DNA of 64,000 nucleotides from Streptomyces sp. NRRL F-5123 (GTDB taxonomy: Bacteria; Actinomycetota; Actinomycetes; Streptomycetales; Streptomycetaceae). The notes below the pieces were generated by a model that was not told where the DNA came from, did no database searches, and was given only the letters and a program-made list of their open reading frames with translations. Numbering within the stretch: position 1 is the first letter of the stretch; each line of letters opens with the position of its first letter. The stretch is from the NCBI RefSeq assembly GCF_000721495.1, contig NZ_JOHY01000032.1:1-64000 (forward strand). Direction: 5' to 3'. Positions 40,238 to 49,738 of the stretch are shown here, in pieces. A program made the translations under genes and the position numbers.

Positions 40238-41446
40238 GTGTCCCTCGTGAACGTGCTGGACTTCCTGCTCATCCTCGCCGCTGTCTGGTTCGCCGTGGTC
40301 GGCTACCGGCAGGGCTTCGTCGTCGGCGTCATGTCGGTGGTCGGCTTCATCGGCGGCGGCCTCGTCGCGATCTACCTGCTGCCGCTGCTGTGGGACAAGG
40401 CGACCGGTGACGCCACCCCGGGCTCGGTCGCGGTCGTCACGGCCGTGGCGATCGTCATCGTGTGCGCGTCGGTGGGTCAGGCGTTCACCACGCACCTCGG
40501 CAACAAGCTCCGTACGAAGATCACCTGGTCGCCTGCCCGCGCGGTCGACGCGAGCGGCGGGGCGCTGGTCAACGTGCTGGCGATGCTGCTGGTGGCCTGG
40601 CTGATAGGCAGTGCGCTGGCCACCACGGCCCTGCCGACGATAGGGCGCGAGGTGCGCTCGTCGAAGGTGCTGCTCGGGGTGTCGCGGGTGATGCCGTCGC
40701 AGGCCGACACGTGGTTCGACAACTTCAGCACGACACTGGCGCAGAACGGCCTGCCGCAGGTCTTCGGCACCTTCGGCGCCGAGCCGATCACCTCGGTGCC
40801 CGCGCCCGACCCGGCGCTGGTCGACAACCCGGTGGTGACGACCGCGCGGCGCAGCATCGTCAAGGTCGTCGGCACCGCACCGGGCTGCGGCAAGGTGCTG
40901 GAGGGCTCCGGCTTCGTCTTCGCGCCGGGCAAGGTCATGACGAACGCGCACGTCGTCGGCGGCGTCTCCGAGCCGACCGTGCAGGTCGGCGGCAAGGGCA
41001 GACTGCACGACGCGCGCGTGGTGCTCTACGACTGGCAGCGCGACATCGCGGTGCTGGACGTCCCCGGCCTGGACGCGCCCGCGCTGCACTTCGCCACCAC
41101 CGACGAGCACACGCGCGACGACGCGATCGTGGCCGGCTTCCCGGAGAACGGCGGCTTCGACGTGCGGGCGGCGCGCGTCCGCGACCGGATCACGGCCAAC
41201 GGCCCGGACATCTACCACCGGGGCACCGTCCACCGCGACGTGTACTCGCTGTACGCGACGGTCCGGCAGGGCAATTCCGGCGGCCCGCTGCTCACCCCGG
41301 ACGGCAAGGTCGCGGGCGTCGTCTTCGCCAAGTCGCTGGACGACTCCAACACCGGCTACGCGCTGACCGCCGACGAGGTCGCGCCCGACGCGAAGGCCGG
41401 GCTCACCGCGGACCGGCGGGTCGACAGCGAGAGCTGCGCGCTGTGA
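40238..41446 (+). CDS. MarP-type membrane serine protease
   Basis: 402 aa. Four N-terminal helices form a CvpA-like domain (about 5-150). A trypsin-like periplasmic domain follows with catalytic His in TNAHVV (about 238), Asp in RDIAVLD (about 269) and Ser in QGNSGGPL (about 347). Cys217 and Cys400 occupy the positions of the disulfide that activates mycobacterial MarP. MarP supports survival in acid and oxidative stress. The start could be GTG 40238 or GTG 40247. Neither has a strong ribosome site. Confidence 0.9.
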   Translation: MSLVNVLDFLLILAAVWFAVVGYRQGFVVGVMSVVGFIGGGLVAIYLLPLLWDKATGDATPGSVAVVTAVAIVIVCASVGQAFTTHLGNKLRTKITWSPARAVDASGGALVNVLAMLLVAWLIGSALATTALPTIGREVRSSKVLLGVSRVMPSQADTWFDNFSTTLAQNGLPQVFGTFGAEPITSVPAPDPALVDNPVVTTARRSIVKVVGTAPGCGKVLEGSGFVFAPGKVMTNAHVVGGVSEPTVQVGGKGRLHDARVVLYDWQRDIAVLDVPGLDAPALHFATTDEHTRDDAIVAGFPENGGFDVRAARVRDRITANGPDIYHRGTVHRDVYSLYATVRQGNSGGPLLTPDGKVAGVVFAKSLDDSNTGYALTADEVAPDAKAGLTADRRVDSESCAL

Positions 41447-41506
41447 CGAGGGGCCGGGTGGCGGCGGACGAAAGCGGCGTCCGCCGCCACCCGGCCCGTA
41501 CGGCCG

Positions 41507-41686
41507 TCAGCCGCGCGGATGGCGGAGCCGGGCGCCGACCCAGCGGGCGCGGCGCCTGAGGATACGGGGAATCCCCAGCGGGGCCTCGCCCGGCGGGAAG
41601 AGGTCCATGGGCGCCGTACTGCTGACGGCGGCGGGGGTGCTTCGGCGAGTGCGTGACCCATCACGGTAGTCGTGCGTCCAACCCAT
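41507..41686 (-). CDS. Small basic protein, 59 aa
   Basis: A short frame with ATG 41686 and TGA at 41509-41507 encodes MGWTHDYRDGSRTRR..., then PMDLFPPGEAPLGIP and a strongly basic C-terminus (RILRRRARWVGARLRHPRG). Third codon positions are mostly G/C and the frame is the only one here with a protein-like composition. It converges on marP and has no clear ribosome site. Not recognised; a cytoplasmic or nucleic-acid-binding role is only a guess from charge. Confidence 0.5.
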   Translation of the reverse strand: MGWTHDYRDGSRTRRSTPAAVSSTAPMDLFPPGEAPLGIPRILRRRARWVGARLRHPRG

Positions 41687-41884
41687 ACCGAGCTACGTGC
41701 CCGCCCCCGTTGGTCCGTAATCGCCGTTTGGTGGTCCTGTTGGCCTATGCGTCCGGCAATTCAAATGACCATGAGCTTGTCGTATCGGCGTGTCCCGGCG
41801 TGTCGCAGCGTTTCGCGAGCCGCCGCCCTGTCATGCTCACGGGCGGATACGGACAGCTCCCGTACGGATACGGGCCGCCGCCGC

Positions 41885-42841
41885 TCAGCGGTCCGGCTCG
41901 GGGTCCCGCAGCCAGTTGATCAGCTCGGCGGAGAACGCCGCCGGATCCTCCTCGTGCGGGAAGTGCCCCAGCCCGTCGAAGAGCCGCCAGCGGTAGGGCG
42001 CCTCGACGTACTCCCCGCTGCCCGCCGCGCTGCCGGTGCGCAGCGCCGGGTCCAGCGAGCCGTGCAGATGCAGGGTCGGCACCCTGACCGGCCGCTTCAT
42101 CCGGCGGTTGAACTGGATGCCGTCCGGCCGGGCCATCGACCGCACCATCCACCGGTAGGGCTCGATCGCGCAGTGCGCGGTCGACGGGACCTGCATCGCC
42201 TGCCGGTAGACCGCGATGGCCTCCTCGTCCGGCAGCTGGGGCCCGGACCAGCCGGTGATCAGCTCGCCGACGAGCGCCGCGCCGTCCGCGACGAGCTGCC
42301 GCTCGGGGATCCACGGCCGCTGGAAGCCCCAGATGTACGCCCCGGCGCGGCTCTGCCGCAGGTCGGTGAGCATCGCGGTGCGCCAGCGGCGCGGGTGCGG
42401 CATCGAGACGACCGCGAGCCGGCGGACGAGCTTGGGCCGCATCGCCGCGGCCGTCCAGGCGAGGTAGCCGCCCAGGTCGTGGCCGACGACGGCGGCGTCC
42501 GGCTCGCCGAGCGAGCGGATCACCCCGGTGACGTCGAGGGCGAGGTTGCCCGGGTCGTAGCCGCGCGGGGTGCGGTCGCTGCCCCCGACGCCGCGCAGAT
42601 CCATCGCGACCGCGCGGAAGCCGGCGTCGGCGAGCGCGGTGAGCTGGTGCCGCCAGGTCCACCAGAACTGCGGGAAGCCGTGCAGGAGCAGGACGAGCGG
42701 CCCGTCGCCGGCCTCCGCGATGTGGAAGCGGGCGCCGTTGGCCGCGACGTCACGGTGGGTCCACGGGCCGTCCGGCCGGATCACCGACGCGCTCGACCCG
42801 CCCTTGGTCCACGGGCTCGCGGGCCGGTCGGCGGAGTTCAT
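41885..42841 (-). CDS. Epoxide-hydrolase-like alpha/beta hydrolase
   Basis: 318 aa. The oxyanion motif HGFPQFWW near 54-61, nucleophile elbow GHDLGGY near 120 with Asp (not Ser) and terminal His in DGLGHFPHEEDP near 294 place it with epoxide hydrolases and haloalkane dehalogenases. The cap region YRQAMQVPSTAHCAIEPYRWM includes tyrosines that could activate an epoxide. Substrate unknown. It follows the holin-like gene by 13 bp on the same strand, so they are probably cotranscribed. The start is the first ATG of the frame. Confidence 0.87.
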   Translation of the reverse strand: MNSADRPASPWTKGGSSASVIRPDGPWTHRDVAANGARFHIAEAGDGPLVLLLHGFPQFWWTWRHQLTALADAGFRAVAMDLRGVGGSDRTPRGYDPGNLALDVTGVIRSLGEPDAAVVGHDLGGYLAWTAAAMRPKLVRRLAVVSMPHPRRWRTAMLTDLRQSRAGAYIWGFQRPWIPERQLVADGAALVGELITGWSGPQLPDEEAIAVYRQAMQVPSTAHCAIEPYRWMVRSMARPDGIQFNRRMKRPVRVPTLHLHGSLDPALRTGSAAGSGEYVEAPYRWRLFDGLGHFPHEEDPAAFSAELINWLRDPEPDR

Positions 42842-42854
42842 GCCCCAGAGCGTG

Positions 42855-43364
42855 TCACACCTTCGCGTCCGCCGGGGCGTCGGCGGAGGGCAGAGCGCGT
42901 CCGGAACGTGACGATTCGGTGGCGCCGCCGCGCAGCGCCGCGGCGCCGTCCGGCAGCTCGCGCGGGCGGGGCTTGGCCTTCTGCAGCACCGCGGCCGTCT
43001 GCTTCGCCGAGTTGATCGACCGCTCGGGCTTCTTGACGGCCTTGAAGCGCAGGAGGCCGATCGCGCCGACGAGCAGCGCGAGGAACACGTACGCGCCGAA
43101 CACGAGCAGGAACGCCCAGCCGGTGGTCATACCGAGCGCCTTCAGGCCCCATGCGGCGGCCAGGCTCAGCATGGGCACGGAGAACAGCGCGAGCGCCAGC
43201 GCGGCGACCATCGCGGCGCTGCCGAAGGCCACCCGCTTGGCGTCCGCCCGCAGCTCCGCCTTGGCCAGCGCGATCTCGTCGTGCACCAGGGCGCTCATCT
43301 CCGCCGTGGCGGCGGCGAACAGCTGCCCGACGCTGCGGCTGTCACCGTTGTGGGCTGCGCTCAT
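42855..43364 (-). CDS. Phage-holin-family (Actinobacterial holin X type) membrane protein
   Basis: 169 aa from ATG 43364, chosen because GGAGG lies 8 nt upstream; frame starts further up have none. A helical N-terminus (VGQLFAAATAEMSALVHDEIALAKAELRADAKRV) precedes two transmembrane helices (about 48-70 and 80-105), as in the DUF1469/holin_3_6 family. The basic tail (LRFKAVKKPERSINSAKQTA) is cytoplasmic. These chromosomal proteins are not prophage lysis genes and their role is unknown. Between nhaA and the hydrolase gene. Confidence 0.82.
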   Translation of the reverse strand: MSAAHNGDSRSVGQLFAAATAEMSALVHDEIALAKAELRADAKRVAFGSAAMVAALALALFSVPMLSLAAAWGLKALGMTTGWAFLLVFGAYVFLALLVGAIGLLRFKAVKKPERSINSAKQTAAVLQKAKPRPRELPDGAAALRGGATESSRSGRALPSADAPADAKV

Positions 43365-43446
43365 CGTGTCGTCCTCCGTCATTCCGTCGTCCACTGTCGA
43401 GCGGCCCGTTCCGTGGCGGTTCGACCGTCCGCTGTCCGATCATGCC

Positions 43447-44868
43447 TCAGATCGTGTCAGGTCCGCTGTCGCGGCGGGCCAGTTGGGCGAGCCTGCGGTG
43501 TTCGGCGGCCTTCGCCTCCAGGATCTCGGCCATCCTGAGGTGGTAGGCGGGGTCGTCCTCCTCGTAGACGTCGGGGACGCCGTCGCCGTCCTCGTCGCGC
43601 TCCTCGTCCTCCGACAGCCGCCGGTAGGTCGTGTCGCGCAGCTTGAGCAGGACCGAGGCCAGCAGCGCGGAGACCACCGAGCCGACCAGCACCGCCGCCT
43701 TGGTCTCGGCGGTGAGCGCGGGGTCGGACGCGAAGGCCAGCTCGCCGATCAGCAGTGCGACGGTGAAGCCGATGCCGCCGAGCGCGGCCATCGCGAAGAC
43801 GTCCGGCCAGGCCAGGTCGGGGTTGAGGGACGCGCGGGTGAAGCGGGCGGCGGCCCAGGTGCCGCCGAAGATGCCGGCGGTCTTGCCGGCCACCAGACCG
43901 AGCACGACGCCGAGGGTCTCCGGCCGGGTGAAGACGCCGGAAAGAGCCGTCCCCGACACCGCGACCCCCGCGTTGAACAGCGCGAAGAGCGGCACCGCGA
44001 GCCCCGCCGACAGCGGCCGCAGCAGATGCTCGACGTGCTCGGCCTGCGAGGGCCCGGCCACCTCCGCGGTCGTGCCGGTGCCTTCCGGGCGCGGGCGCGG
44101 GGTGCAGCGCAGCATGAGCCCCAGGGCCACGCCCGCGACGGTCGCGTGGATCCCGCTGTTGACCGTCAGCGCCCAGGTGACGAGGGCGAGCGGCACGTAC
44201 ACGTACCAGCCGCGCACCCTGGCGTGCAGCAGGAGCCAGAAGAGGACCAGGCAGGCGGCGGCGCCCACCAGGGCGGCGACGTTGACGGTGGAGGTGAAGA
44301 AGATCGCGATGACCAGGATCGCGCACAGGTCGTCCACGACGGCGAGGGTGAGCAGGAAGGCGCGCAGGGCGGCGGGCAGCGCGGTGCCGATGACGGCGAG
44401 CACGCCGAGCGCGAACGCGATGTCGGTGGCCGTCGGCACCGCCCAGCCGCGCAGCGAGCCGCCGCCCGCCGCGGCCGTCACGGCGTAGACCCCCGCCGGG
44501 ACGGCCATGCCGCACAGCGCCGCGACGACGGGGAGGGCGGCGGCGGAGGGCGTGCGCAGCTCGCCGGTGACCAGCTCGCGCTTGAGTTCGATGCCGGCGA
44601 CGAAGAAGAAGACGGCGAGCAGGCCGTCGGACGCCCAGTGCGCGACCGACAGGTGCAGGCCGAGGGCGGCGGGGCCGACATGGTGGTGGACGACGGTGCC
44701 GTAGCCGCGCTGGGCGGTGTTCGCCCAGATGAGGGCGGCGGCCGCGGCCGCGAGGAGCAGTAGGCCGCCGACGGTCTCCGCGCGCAGGGCGTCGAGGAGG
44801 GCGTTGCGCTCGGGGAGCGGGAGGCGGCCGAGCAGGACGGCGGGGCGGCGGCGCCGCGGCTCGGGCAC
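43447..44868 (-). CDS. nhaA: Na+/H+ antiporter NhaA
   Basis: 473 aa from GTG 44868 with GGAGG upstream. Eleven to twelve transmembrane helices. Family motifs: IWANTAQRGYGTVVHHHVG near 48, LLAVFFFVAGIELKRELVTGEL near 84, GWAVPTATDIAFALGVLAVIG near 135 and AVVDDLCAILVIAIFFTS near 170 with the paired aspartates that bind sodium. A ~55-residue hydrophilic C-terminal tail (LSEDEERDEDGDGVPDVYEED...) extends beyond E. coli NhaA and may be regulatory. Part of a minus-strand run with the holin-like and hydrolase genes. Confidence 0.95.
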   Translation of the reverse strand: MPEPRRRRPAVLLGRLPLPERNALLDALRAETVGGLLLLAAAAAALIWANTAQRGYGTVVHHHVGPAALGLHLSVAHWASDGLLAVFFFVAGIELKRELVTGELRTPSAAALPVVAALCGMAVPAGVYAVTAAAGGGSLRGWAVPTATDIAFALGVLAVIGTALPAALRAFLLTLAVVDDLCAILVIAIFFTSTVNVAALVGAAACLVLFWLLLHARVRGWYVYVPLALVTWALTVNSGIHATVAGVALGLMLRCTPRPRPEGTGTTAEVAGPSQAEHVEHLLRPLSAGLAVPLFALFNAGVAVSGTALSGVFTRPETLGVVLGLVAGKTAGIFGGTWAAARFTRASLNPDLAWPDVFAMAALGGIGFTVALLIGELAFASDPALTAETKAAVLVGSVVSALLASVLLKLRDTTYRRLSEDEERDEDGDGVPDVYEEDDPAYHLRMAEILEAKAAEHRRLAQLARRDSGPDTI

Positions 44869-45130
44869 GGGCGACCTCCAGGGCGCTCAGCGGCGACGGC
44901 ACCGGTCTGACAAGGGGCACCCTTGCCCTGTGTGCGGTCCGTGTCGTCCTCCCAGCGTGCCCCGCACCCGCGGGGCGCGGGCCCTTGTGCTGGCCCGAAC
45001 GGGGGGGCGCGTGCCGGAGGTGGTGCGAGCGGCGCGGGCGGGCGGGAGGGGCGCAGCAGCGTGCGCGACGGGGGCGCAGGTCGGCACACGCGAGCGCCGC
45101 CGGCAGGACACGGGTGGCGCGGGGAACGCG

Positions 45131-45167
45131 CGAGGGCGCCCCGCCGGTCACCGGCGGGGCGCCCTCG
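45131..45167 (-). terminator. Terminator after acsA
   Basis: CGAGGGCGCCCCGCCGG (45131-45147) pairs perfectly with CCGGCGGGGCGCCCTCG (45151-45167) around a 3-nt loop. It is 14 bp after the acsA stop. The remaining spacer to nhaA (44869-45130) shows no gene. Confidence 0.88.
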
Positions 45168-45180
45168 AAGGCGGCAGCGG

Positions 45181-47139
45181 TCAGTCCTCGCTGGGCGCGC
45201 TCGGCAGCTTGGTCTGGATCAGCTCCATCACCGACGAGTCGGTGAGCGTGGTGACGTCACCCAGTTCGCGGTTCTCCGCGACGTCCCGCAGCAGGCGGCG
45301 CATGATCTTGCCGGACCGCGTCTTGGGCAGTTCGGAGACCACCAGGACGCGCTTGGGCTTGGCGATCGGGCCGAGCGTCCTGCCCACGTGGTCGCGCAGC
45401 GACGCCACCAGGTCGGCGCTGTCCTCCGCGGAGCCGCGCAGGATCACGAACGCGACGATGGCCTGCCCCGTCGTCTCGTCGGCGGCGCCGACGACCGCGG
45501 ACTCGGCGACCTTCGGGTGCGACACGAGTGCCGACTCGACCTCGGTCGTCGAGATGTTGTGACCGGACACCAGCATGACGTCGTCGACCCGGCCGAGCAG
45601 CCAGATGTCGCCGTCGTCGTCCTTCTTGGCGCCGTCGCCCGCGAAGTAGCGGCCGGGGAAGCGGGACCAGTACGTGTCGAGGTAGCGCTGGTCGTCGCCC
45701 CAGATGGTGCGCAGCATCGACGGCCACGGCTCGGTCAGCACCAGGTAGCCGCCGGAGCCGTCGGGCACCTCGTGACCCTCGTCGTCCACGACGGTGGCCG
45801 CGATGCCGGGCAGCGGGGTCTGCGCCGAGCCGGGCTTGGCGGCGGTGACGCCGGGCAGCGGGCTGATCATCATCGCGCCCGTCTCCGTCTGCCACCATGT
45901 GTCGACGACCGGGGTCTTGCTCGCGCCGATGTTCTCGCGGTACCAGACCCACGCCTCGGGGTTGATCGGCTCGCCGACGCTGCCCAGCACGCGCAGGCTG
46001 CTCAGGTCGAACTTCGCCGGGATCGCGTCGCCCCACTTCATGAACGTGCGGATCGCGGTGGGCGCGGTGTAGAGGATCGTCACACCGTACTTCTGCACGA
46101 TCTCCCAGAAGCGGCCCTGGTGCGGGGTGTCCGGGGTGCCCTCGTAGATCACCTGGGTGGCGCCGTTGGAGAGCGGGCCGTAGACGATGTACGAGTGCCC
46201 GGTGACCCAGCCGATGTCGGCGGTGCACCAGTAGACGTCCGTGTCCGGCTTGAGGTCGAAGACGGCGTGGTGGGTGTAGCTGACTTGCGTCAGGTAGCCG
46301 CCGGAGGTGTGCAGGATGCCCTTCGGCTTACCCGTGGTGCCCGAGGTGTAGAGGATGAACAGCGGGTGCTCGGCCTCGAAGGGCTCCGGGGTGTGCTCGG
46401 TCGACTGGCGGCCGGTCACCTCGTGCCACCACAGGTCGCGTCCCTCGGTCCAGGCCACGTCCTGCCCGGTGCGGCGGACCACCAGCACGTGCTCGACCTG
46501 CGGGGTGCGCGCGACCGCGTCATCTATGGCGGGCTTCAGCGCGGAGGGCTTGCCGCGCCGGTAGCCGCCGTCCGCGGTGATGACCAGCTTGGCGTCGGCG
46601 TCGTCGATACGGGACGCGACGGCGTCGGCCGAGAAGCCGCCGAAGACGACGGAGTGGGCCGCGCCGATCCGCGCGCACGCCAGCATCGCCACGACGGCCT
46701 CGGGGATCATCGGCAGGTAGACCGCGACCCGGTCGCCCTTGCCCACGCCCAGCTCGGCCAGCGCGTTGGCGGCGCGGCAGACCTCGTCCTTCAGCTCGGC
46801 GTAGCTGATCGCCCGGCTGTCGCCCGGCTCTCCCTCGAAGTGCAGGGCGATGCGGTCGCCGTGGCCGGCCTCGACGTGCCGGTCGACGCAGTTGTACGCC
46901 ACGTTCAGCTCGCCGTCCGCGAACCACTTCGCGAACGGCGGGTTCGACCAGTCCAGCGTCTGGGTCGGCTCGGTCGCCCAGGTCAGCCGCCGGGCCTGCT
47001 CGGCCCAGAAGCCCAGCCGGTCGGCCGCGGCCTGCTCGTACGCCGCCGCGGTGACATTCGCGGCGGCGGCCAGCTCTGCCGGCGGCTCGAACCGCCGCTC
47101 CTCCTTCAGCAGGTTGGCCAGGCTCTCATTGCTGCTCAC
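45181..47139 (-). CDS. acsA: Acetyl-CoA synthetase (AMP-forming)
   Basis: 652 aa from GTG 47139, AAGGAG 6 nt upstream. Activates acetate to acetyl-CoA through acetyl-AMP. Core motifs: YTSGTTGKPKGILHTSGGYL near 262, WCTADIGWVTGHSYIVYGPL near 306, DTWWQTETGAMMISPLPG near 410, YFAGDGAKKDDDGDIWLLGR near 497-516 and the acetylation-site lysine in PKTRSGKIMRRLLRD near 606. Full-length Acs. Preceded on the same strand by the SulP-carbonic anhydrase gene 88 bp away. Confidence 0.97.
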   Translation of the reverse strand: MSSNESLANLLKEERRFEPPAELAAAANVTAAAYEQAAADRLGFWAEQARRLTWATEPTQTLDWSNPPFAKWFADGELNVAYNCVDRHVEAGHGDRIALHFEGEPGDSRAISYAELKDEVCRAANALAELGVGKGDRVAVYLPMIPEAVVAMLACARIGAAHSVVFGGFSADAVASRIDDADAKLVITADGGYRRGKPSALKPAIDDAVARTPQVEHVLVVRRTGQDVAWTEGRDLWWHEVTGRQSTEHTPEPFEAEHPLFILYTSGTTGKPKGILHTSGGYLTQVSYTHHAVFDLKPDTDVYWCTADIGWVTGHSYIVYGPLSNGATQVIYEGTPDTPHQGRFWEIVQKYGVTILYTAPTAIRTFMKWGDAIPAKFDLSSLRVLGSVGEPINPEAWVWYRENIGASKTPVVDTWWQTETGAMMISPLPGVTAAKPGSAQTPLPGIAATVVDDEGHEVPDGSGGYLVLTEPWPSMLRTIWGDDQRYLDTYWSRFPGRYFAGDGAKKDDDGDIWLLGRVDDVMLVSGHNISTTEVESALVSHPKVAESAVVGAADETTGQAIVAFVILRGSAEDSADLVASLRDHVGRTLGPIAKPKRVLVVSELPKTRSGKIMRRLLRDVAENRELGDVTTLTDSSVMELIQTKLPSAPSED

Positions 47140-47227
47140 GCCAGCTCCTTGTCAGGGTCTCCCAGATGTCCCGCCACTACCTCACCAGTCCGCGGGGCAC
47201 CCTGACAAGGGTTCGCCCGGAAGTGGT

Positions 47228-49738
47228 TTAGACCTTTGTGGTCAGTTCGTACGCCGTCGGACCGTCGCCGCCCGGCCCCGCCGGCGGTGCTGCCGGGGGA
47301 GCCGGGGCCGCGGTCTCGGCAGGGGGTGCGGGGTCCGGCCGTACTGCGGTGAATATGCCAGAAGCATGATCGAGTAGATAAGCCTGGGCCTCGCCGACGT
47401 GGAAGTACATCCCGTGCAGCTGCAGCCTGCCCTCGGTGATGCGGCGGGCCACGCCCGGGTGCGCGGCGAGGTGGTCGAGCTGCTGCATCACGTTGGCCAG
47501 GCTGAGGGCTTCGTGGTCGTCGGCTACGGGCCGGTCGGCCAGTGCCGCCCCGCCGTCCGGCCCGCCGAGGTCACGTGCCATACGGGCCAGGCTCGGACGG
47601 CCGTGCCGCAGCCAGCGGGCCAGGGGGGTCTGCGCGCCCGGCTCGGGGGCCGCGGCGAGCAGCGCGGCCATCGCCCCGCAGCCGGAGTGCCCGCACACCG
47701 TGATGCTGCTGACCTCCAGCACCTCCACCGCGTACTCGACGGCGGCGGCCACCGAGTCGCAGGAGGCGTCCGAGCCGGGCGGCGGCAGCAGATTGCCCAC
47801 GTTGCGCACCGTGAAGAGATCTCCCGGGCCGCTGGAGGTGATCATGCTCGTGACCAGCCGGGAGTCGGCGCAGGTGAGGAAGAGCTGGGTCGGCCGCTGG
47901 CCCTCACGGGCCAGCCGCGCCAGCTCCTCGCGCACCAGCGGTGCGGTGTGCCGCTGGAAGGCGCTGACCCCGCCGAGCAACTGCCCGCCGCCGGTGGCCG
48001 GCTGCCGCTCCGGGCGAGTGCAGTGGTGGTTGCGCCAGGGCGTCCAGGGGCGGCAGGTGTGCGTGTGGGCCGGCTCGCGGAGGGCGCGGCCCGCCCCGTC
48101 GCCGAGCGAGACCCGGCCGCCGCGGGCGCGGTGCCGCGCGCACCAGCCGCGCAGCGCCTCGGAGGCCGCGTGGTCCATGAACGACCCGTCCAGCTCCACC
48201 ACCGCCTCCGCCCCGTCCGGCACCTGCGCGAGCGCCCGCACCAGCCGCGGGACCGCGAGGAAGGTCAACTGCCCCGTCACGCGTACCGATACCCGCGCAC
48301 ACGCGTCCTGCACCTTTTCCTGGCTTTCTTCTTTTTCTTCTGATTTATCGCTTTTTAGGCTTTCTTTGATTTCCCCGGCATATACCTTGGTGACGGTGAC
48401 CCGGGTGTGCGTCAGCCGGCGCAGGGCCAGCACGGCCGCCAGGGCGATGCCCGCCGCCACCCCCTGGAGCACCCCGAGGACCACGACCGTGCCCAGCGTG
48501 GCCGCGTAGACCGGGAATTCGCGGTGCCGCCGCACGTGGCGGATGTGCGCGAAGCTCACCATGCGCACCCCGACCAGCATCACCAGTGCCGCCAGCGCGG
48601 CCAGCGGGATCGCCTCCAGCGCGCCGGCGGCGAGCCCCGCGCACACCAGCACCCACACGCCGTGCAGCACGGTGGCCCGGCGCGTCCGCGCGCCCGCCGC
48701 GACATTCGCCGAGCCGCGCATCGCGCCGCCCGCGATCGGCAGGCCTCCCAGCAGGCCTGACACCACGTTGGCCGCGCCCTGCCCCAGCAGCTCGCGGTCC
48801 AGCCGGACCGGCGCGACCTGCGCCGCCGGCTGCCGGGTGGCCTGCAGGGCGTCCACCGCGAGCGCCGACAGCAGTGACTCCATGCTCGCCACCAGTGTCA
48901 CCGTCAGGACCACCGCGACGACGCCGAGGACCGGCCCGTCCGGCATCTCCGGCAGCCCGGGAGCCCGCCACGCGGGCAGCTCGACACGCGGTACGGACAG
49001 GCCCGCGGCCGCCGCCGTCGCGACCGCGACCGCCGCGAGCGGCGCCGGGACCGTACGCAGCACGCCGCCCGCGCGGCCCCCCACCCGGTCGCCCACCCGG
49101 TCGCGCAGCCGCGGCCAGCCCAGCAGGACGGCCACGGTGACAGCGCCGACGAGCGGTGCGACGGGATGGCTGTCGGTCAGTTGCCCCGGGAGCGCCTTGA
49201 TGTTGGCGACCGCGGAATTCTGCGGGCTGCCGCCGAGCACCACGTGCAGCTGGCCGACCGCGATGACCACGCCGATGCCGGCGAGCATGCCGTGCACGAC
49301 GGCCGGGCTCACCGCGAGCGCCGCCCTGGCCACCCGCAGCACCCCCAGCAGCAGTTGTGCGAGCCCCGCGAGCACGGTGACGGCGCAGGTGGCCCGCCAG
49401 CCGTAGCGGTCGACGAGCCCGGCGGTGACGACGACCAGGCTGGTGGCGGCCCCGCTGACCTGGAGCGGCGCGCCGCCGAGCGCACCCGCGACGACACCGC
49501 CGACAACCGCGGCGACCAGGCCGGACTGCGGCGGTGCGCCGGTGGCCAGCGCGATGCCGAGGGAGAGCGGGACGGCGATCAGGAAGACGGTGATCGAGGC
49601 GGGCAGATCGCCGGGTGCCCGGAGCGGTGGGCGGACCGCTGAGCGGGCCGGCATGGGGGCCGGTGCACGGGCTGGGGTGGGGTTTTTCAACTTCCCGTCT
49701 CCTTCGGTGGGCGGCGGGACCCGGTGGCGCAGCGTCAT
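47228..49738 (-). CDS. SulP anion transporter fused to beta-carbonic anhydrase
   Basis: 836 aa from ATG 49738 (GTG 49741 is an alternative). Residues ~40-440 are a SulP transporter with the PLSLGIALATGAPPQSGLVAAV signature and ten or more helices. A short STAS region follows (about 470-560: VRVTGQLTFLAVPRLVRALA). The C-terminal ~240 residues are a beta-class carbonic anhydrase with zinc ligands in LFLTCADSRL and CGHSGCGAMAALLAA. Such fusions are taken as bicarbonate uptake systems that hydrate or dehydrate CO2. The linker at 48311-48390 is unusually AT-rich and charged. Confidence 0.92.
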   Translation of the reverse strand: MTLRHRVPPPTEGDGKLKNPTPARAPAPMPARSAVRPPLRAPGDLPASITVFLIAVPLSLGIALATGAPPQSGLVAAVVGGVVAGALGGAPLQVSGAATSLVVVTAGLVDRYGWRATCAVTVLAGLAQLLLGVLRVARAALAVSPAVVHGMLAGIGVVIAVGQLHVVLGGSPQNSAVANIKALPGQLTDSHPVAPLVGAVTVAVLLGWPRLRDRVGDRVGGRAGGVLRTVPAPLAAVAVATAAAAGLSVPRVELPAWRAPGLPEMPDGPVLGVVAVVLTVTLVASMESLLSALAVDALQATRQPAAQVAPVRLDRELLGQGAANVVSGLLGGLPIAGGAMRGSANVAAGARTRRATVLHGVWVLVCAGLAAGALEAIPLAALAALVMLVGVRMVSFAHIRHVRRHREFPVYAATLGTVVVLGVLQGVAAGIALAAVLALRRLTHTRVTVTKVYAGEIKESLKSDKSEEKEESQEKVQDACARVSVRVTGQLTFLAVPRLVRALAQVPDGAEAVVELDGSFMDHAASEALRGWCARHRARGGRVSLGDGAGRALREPAHTHTCRPWTPWRNHHCTRPERQPATGGGQLLGGVSAFQRHTAPLVREELARLAREGQRPTQLFLTCADSRLVTSMITSSGPGDLFTVRNVGNLLPPPGSDASCDSVAAAVEYAVEVLEVSSITVCGHSGCGAMAALLAAAPEPGAQTPLARWLRHGRPSLARMARDLGGPDGGAALADRPVADDHEALSLANVMQQLDHLAAHPGVARRITEGRLQLHGMYFHVGEAQAYLLDHASGIFTAVRPDPAPPAETAAPAPPAAPPAGPGGDGPTAYELTTKV

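Noticed and set aside
42855..43364. Prophage remnant suggested by the holin-like gene
   Set aside because: No other phage gene is near. The family is a chromosomal actinobacterial membrane protein in conserved synteny.
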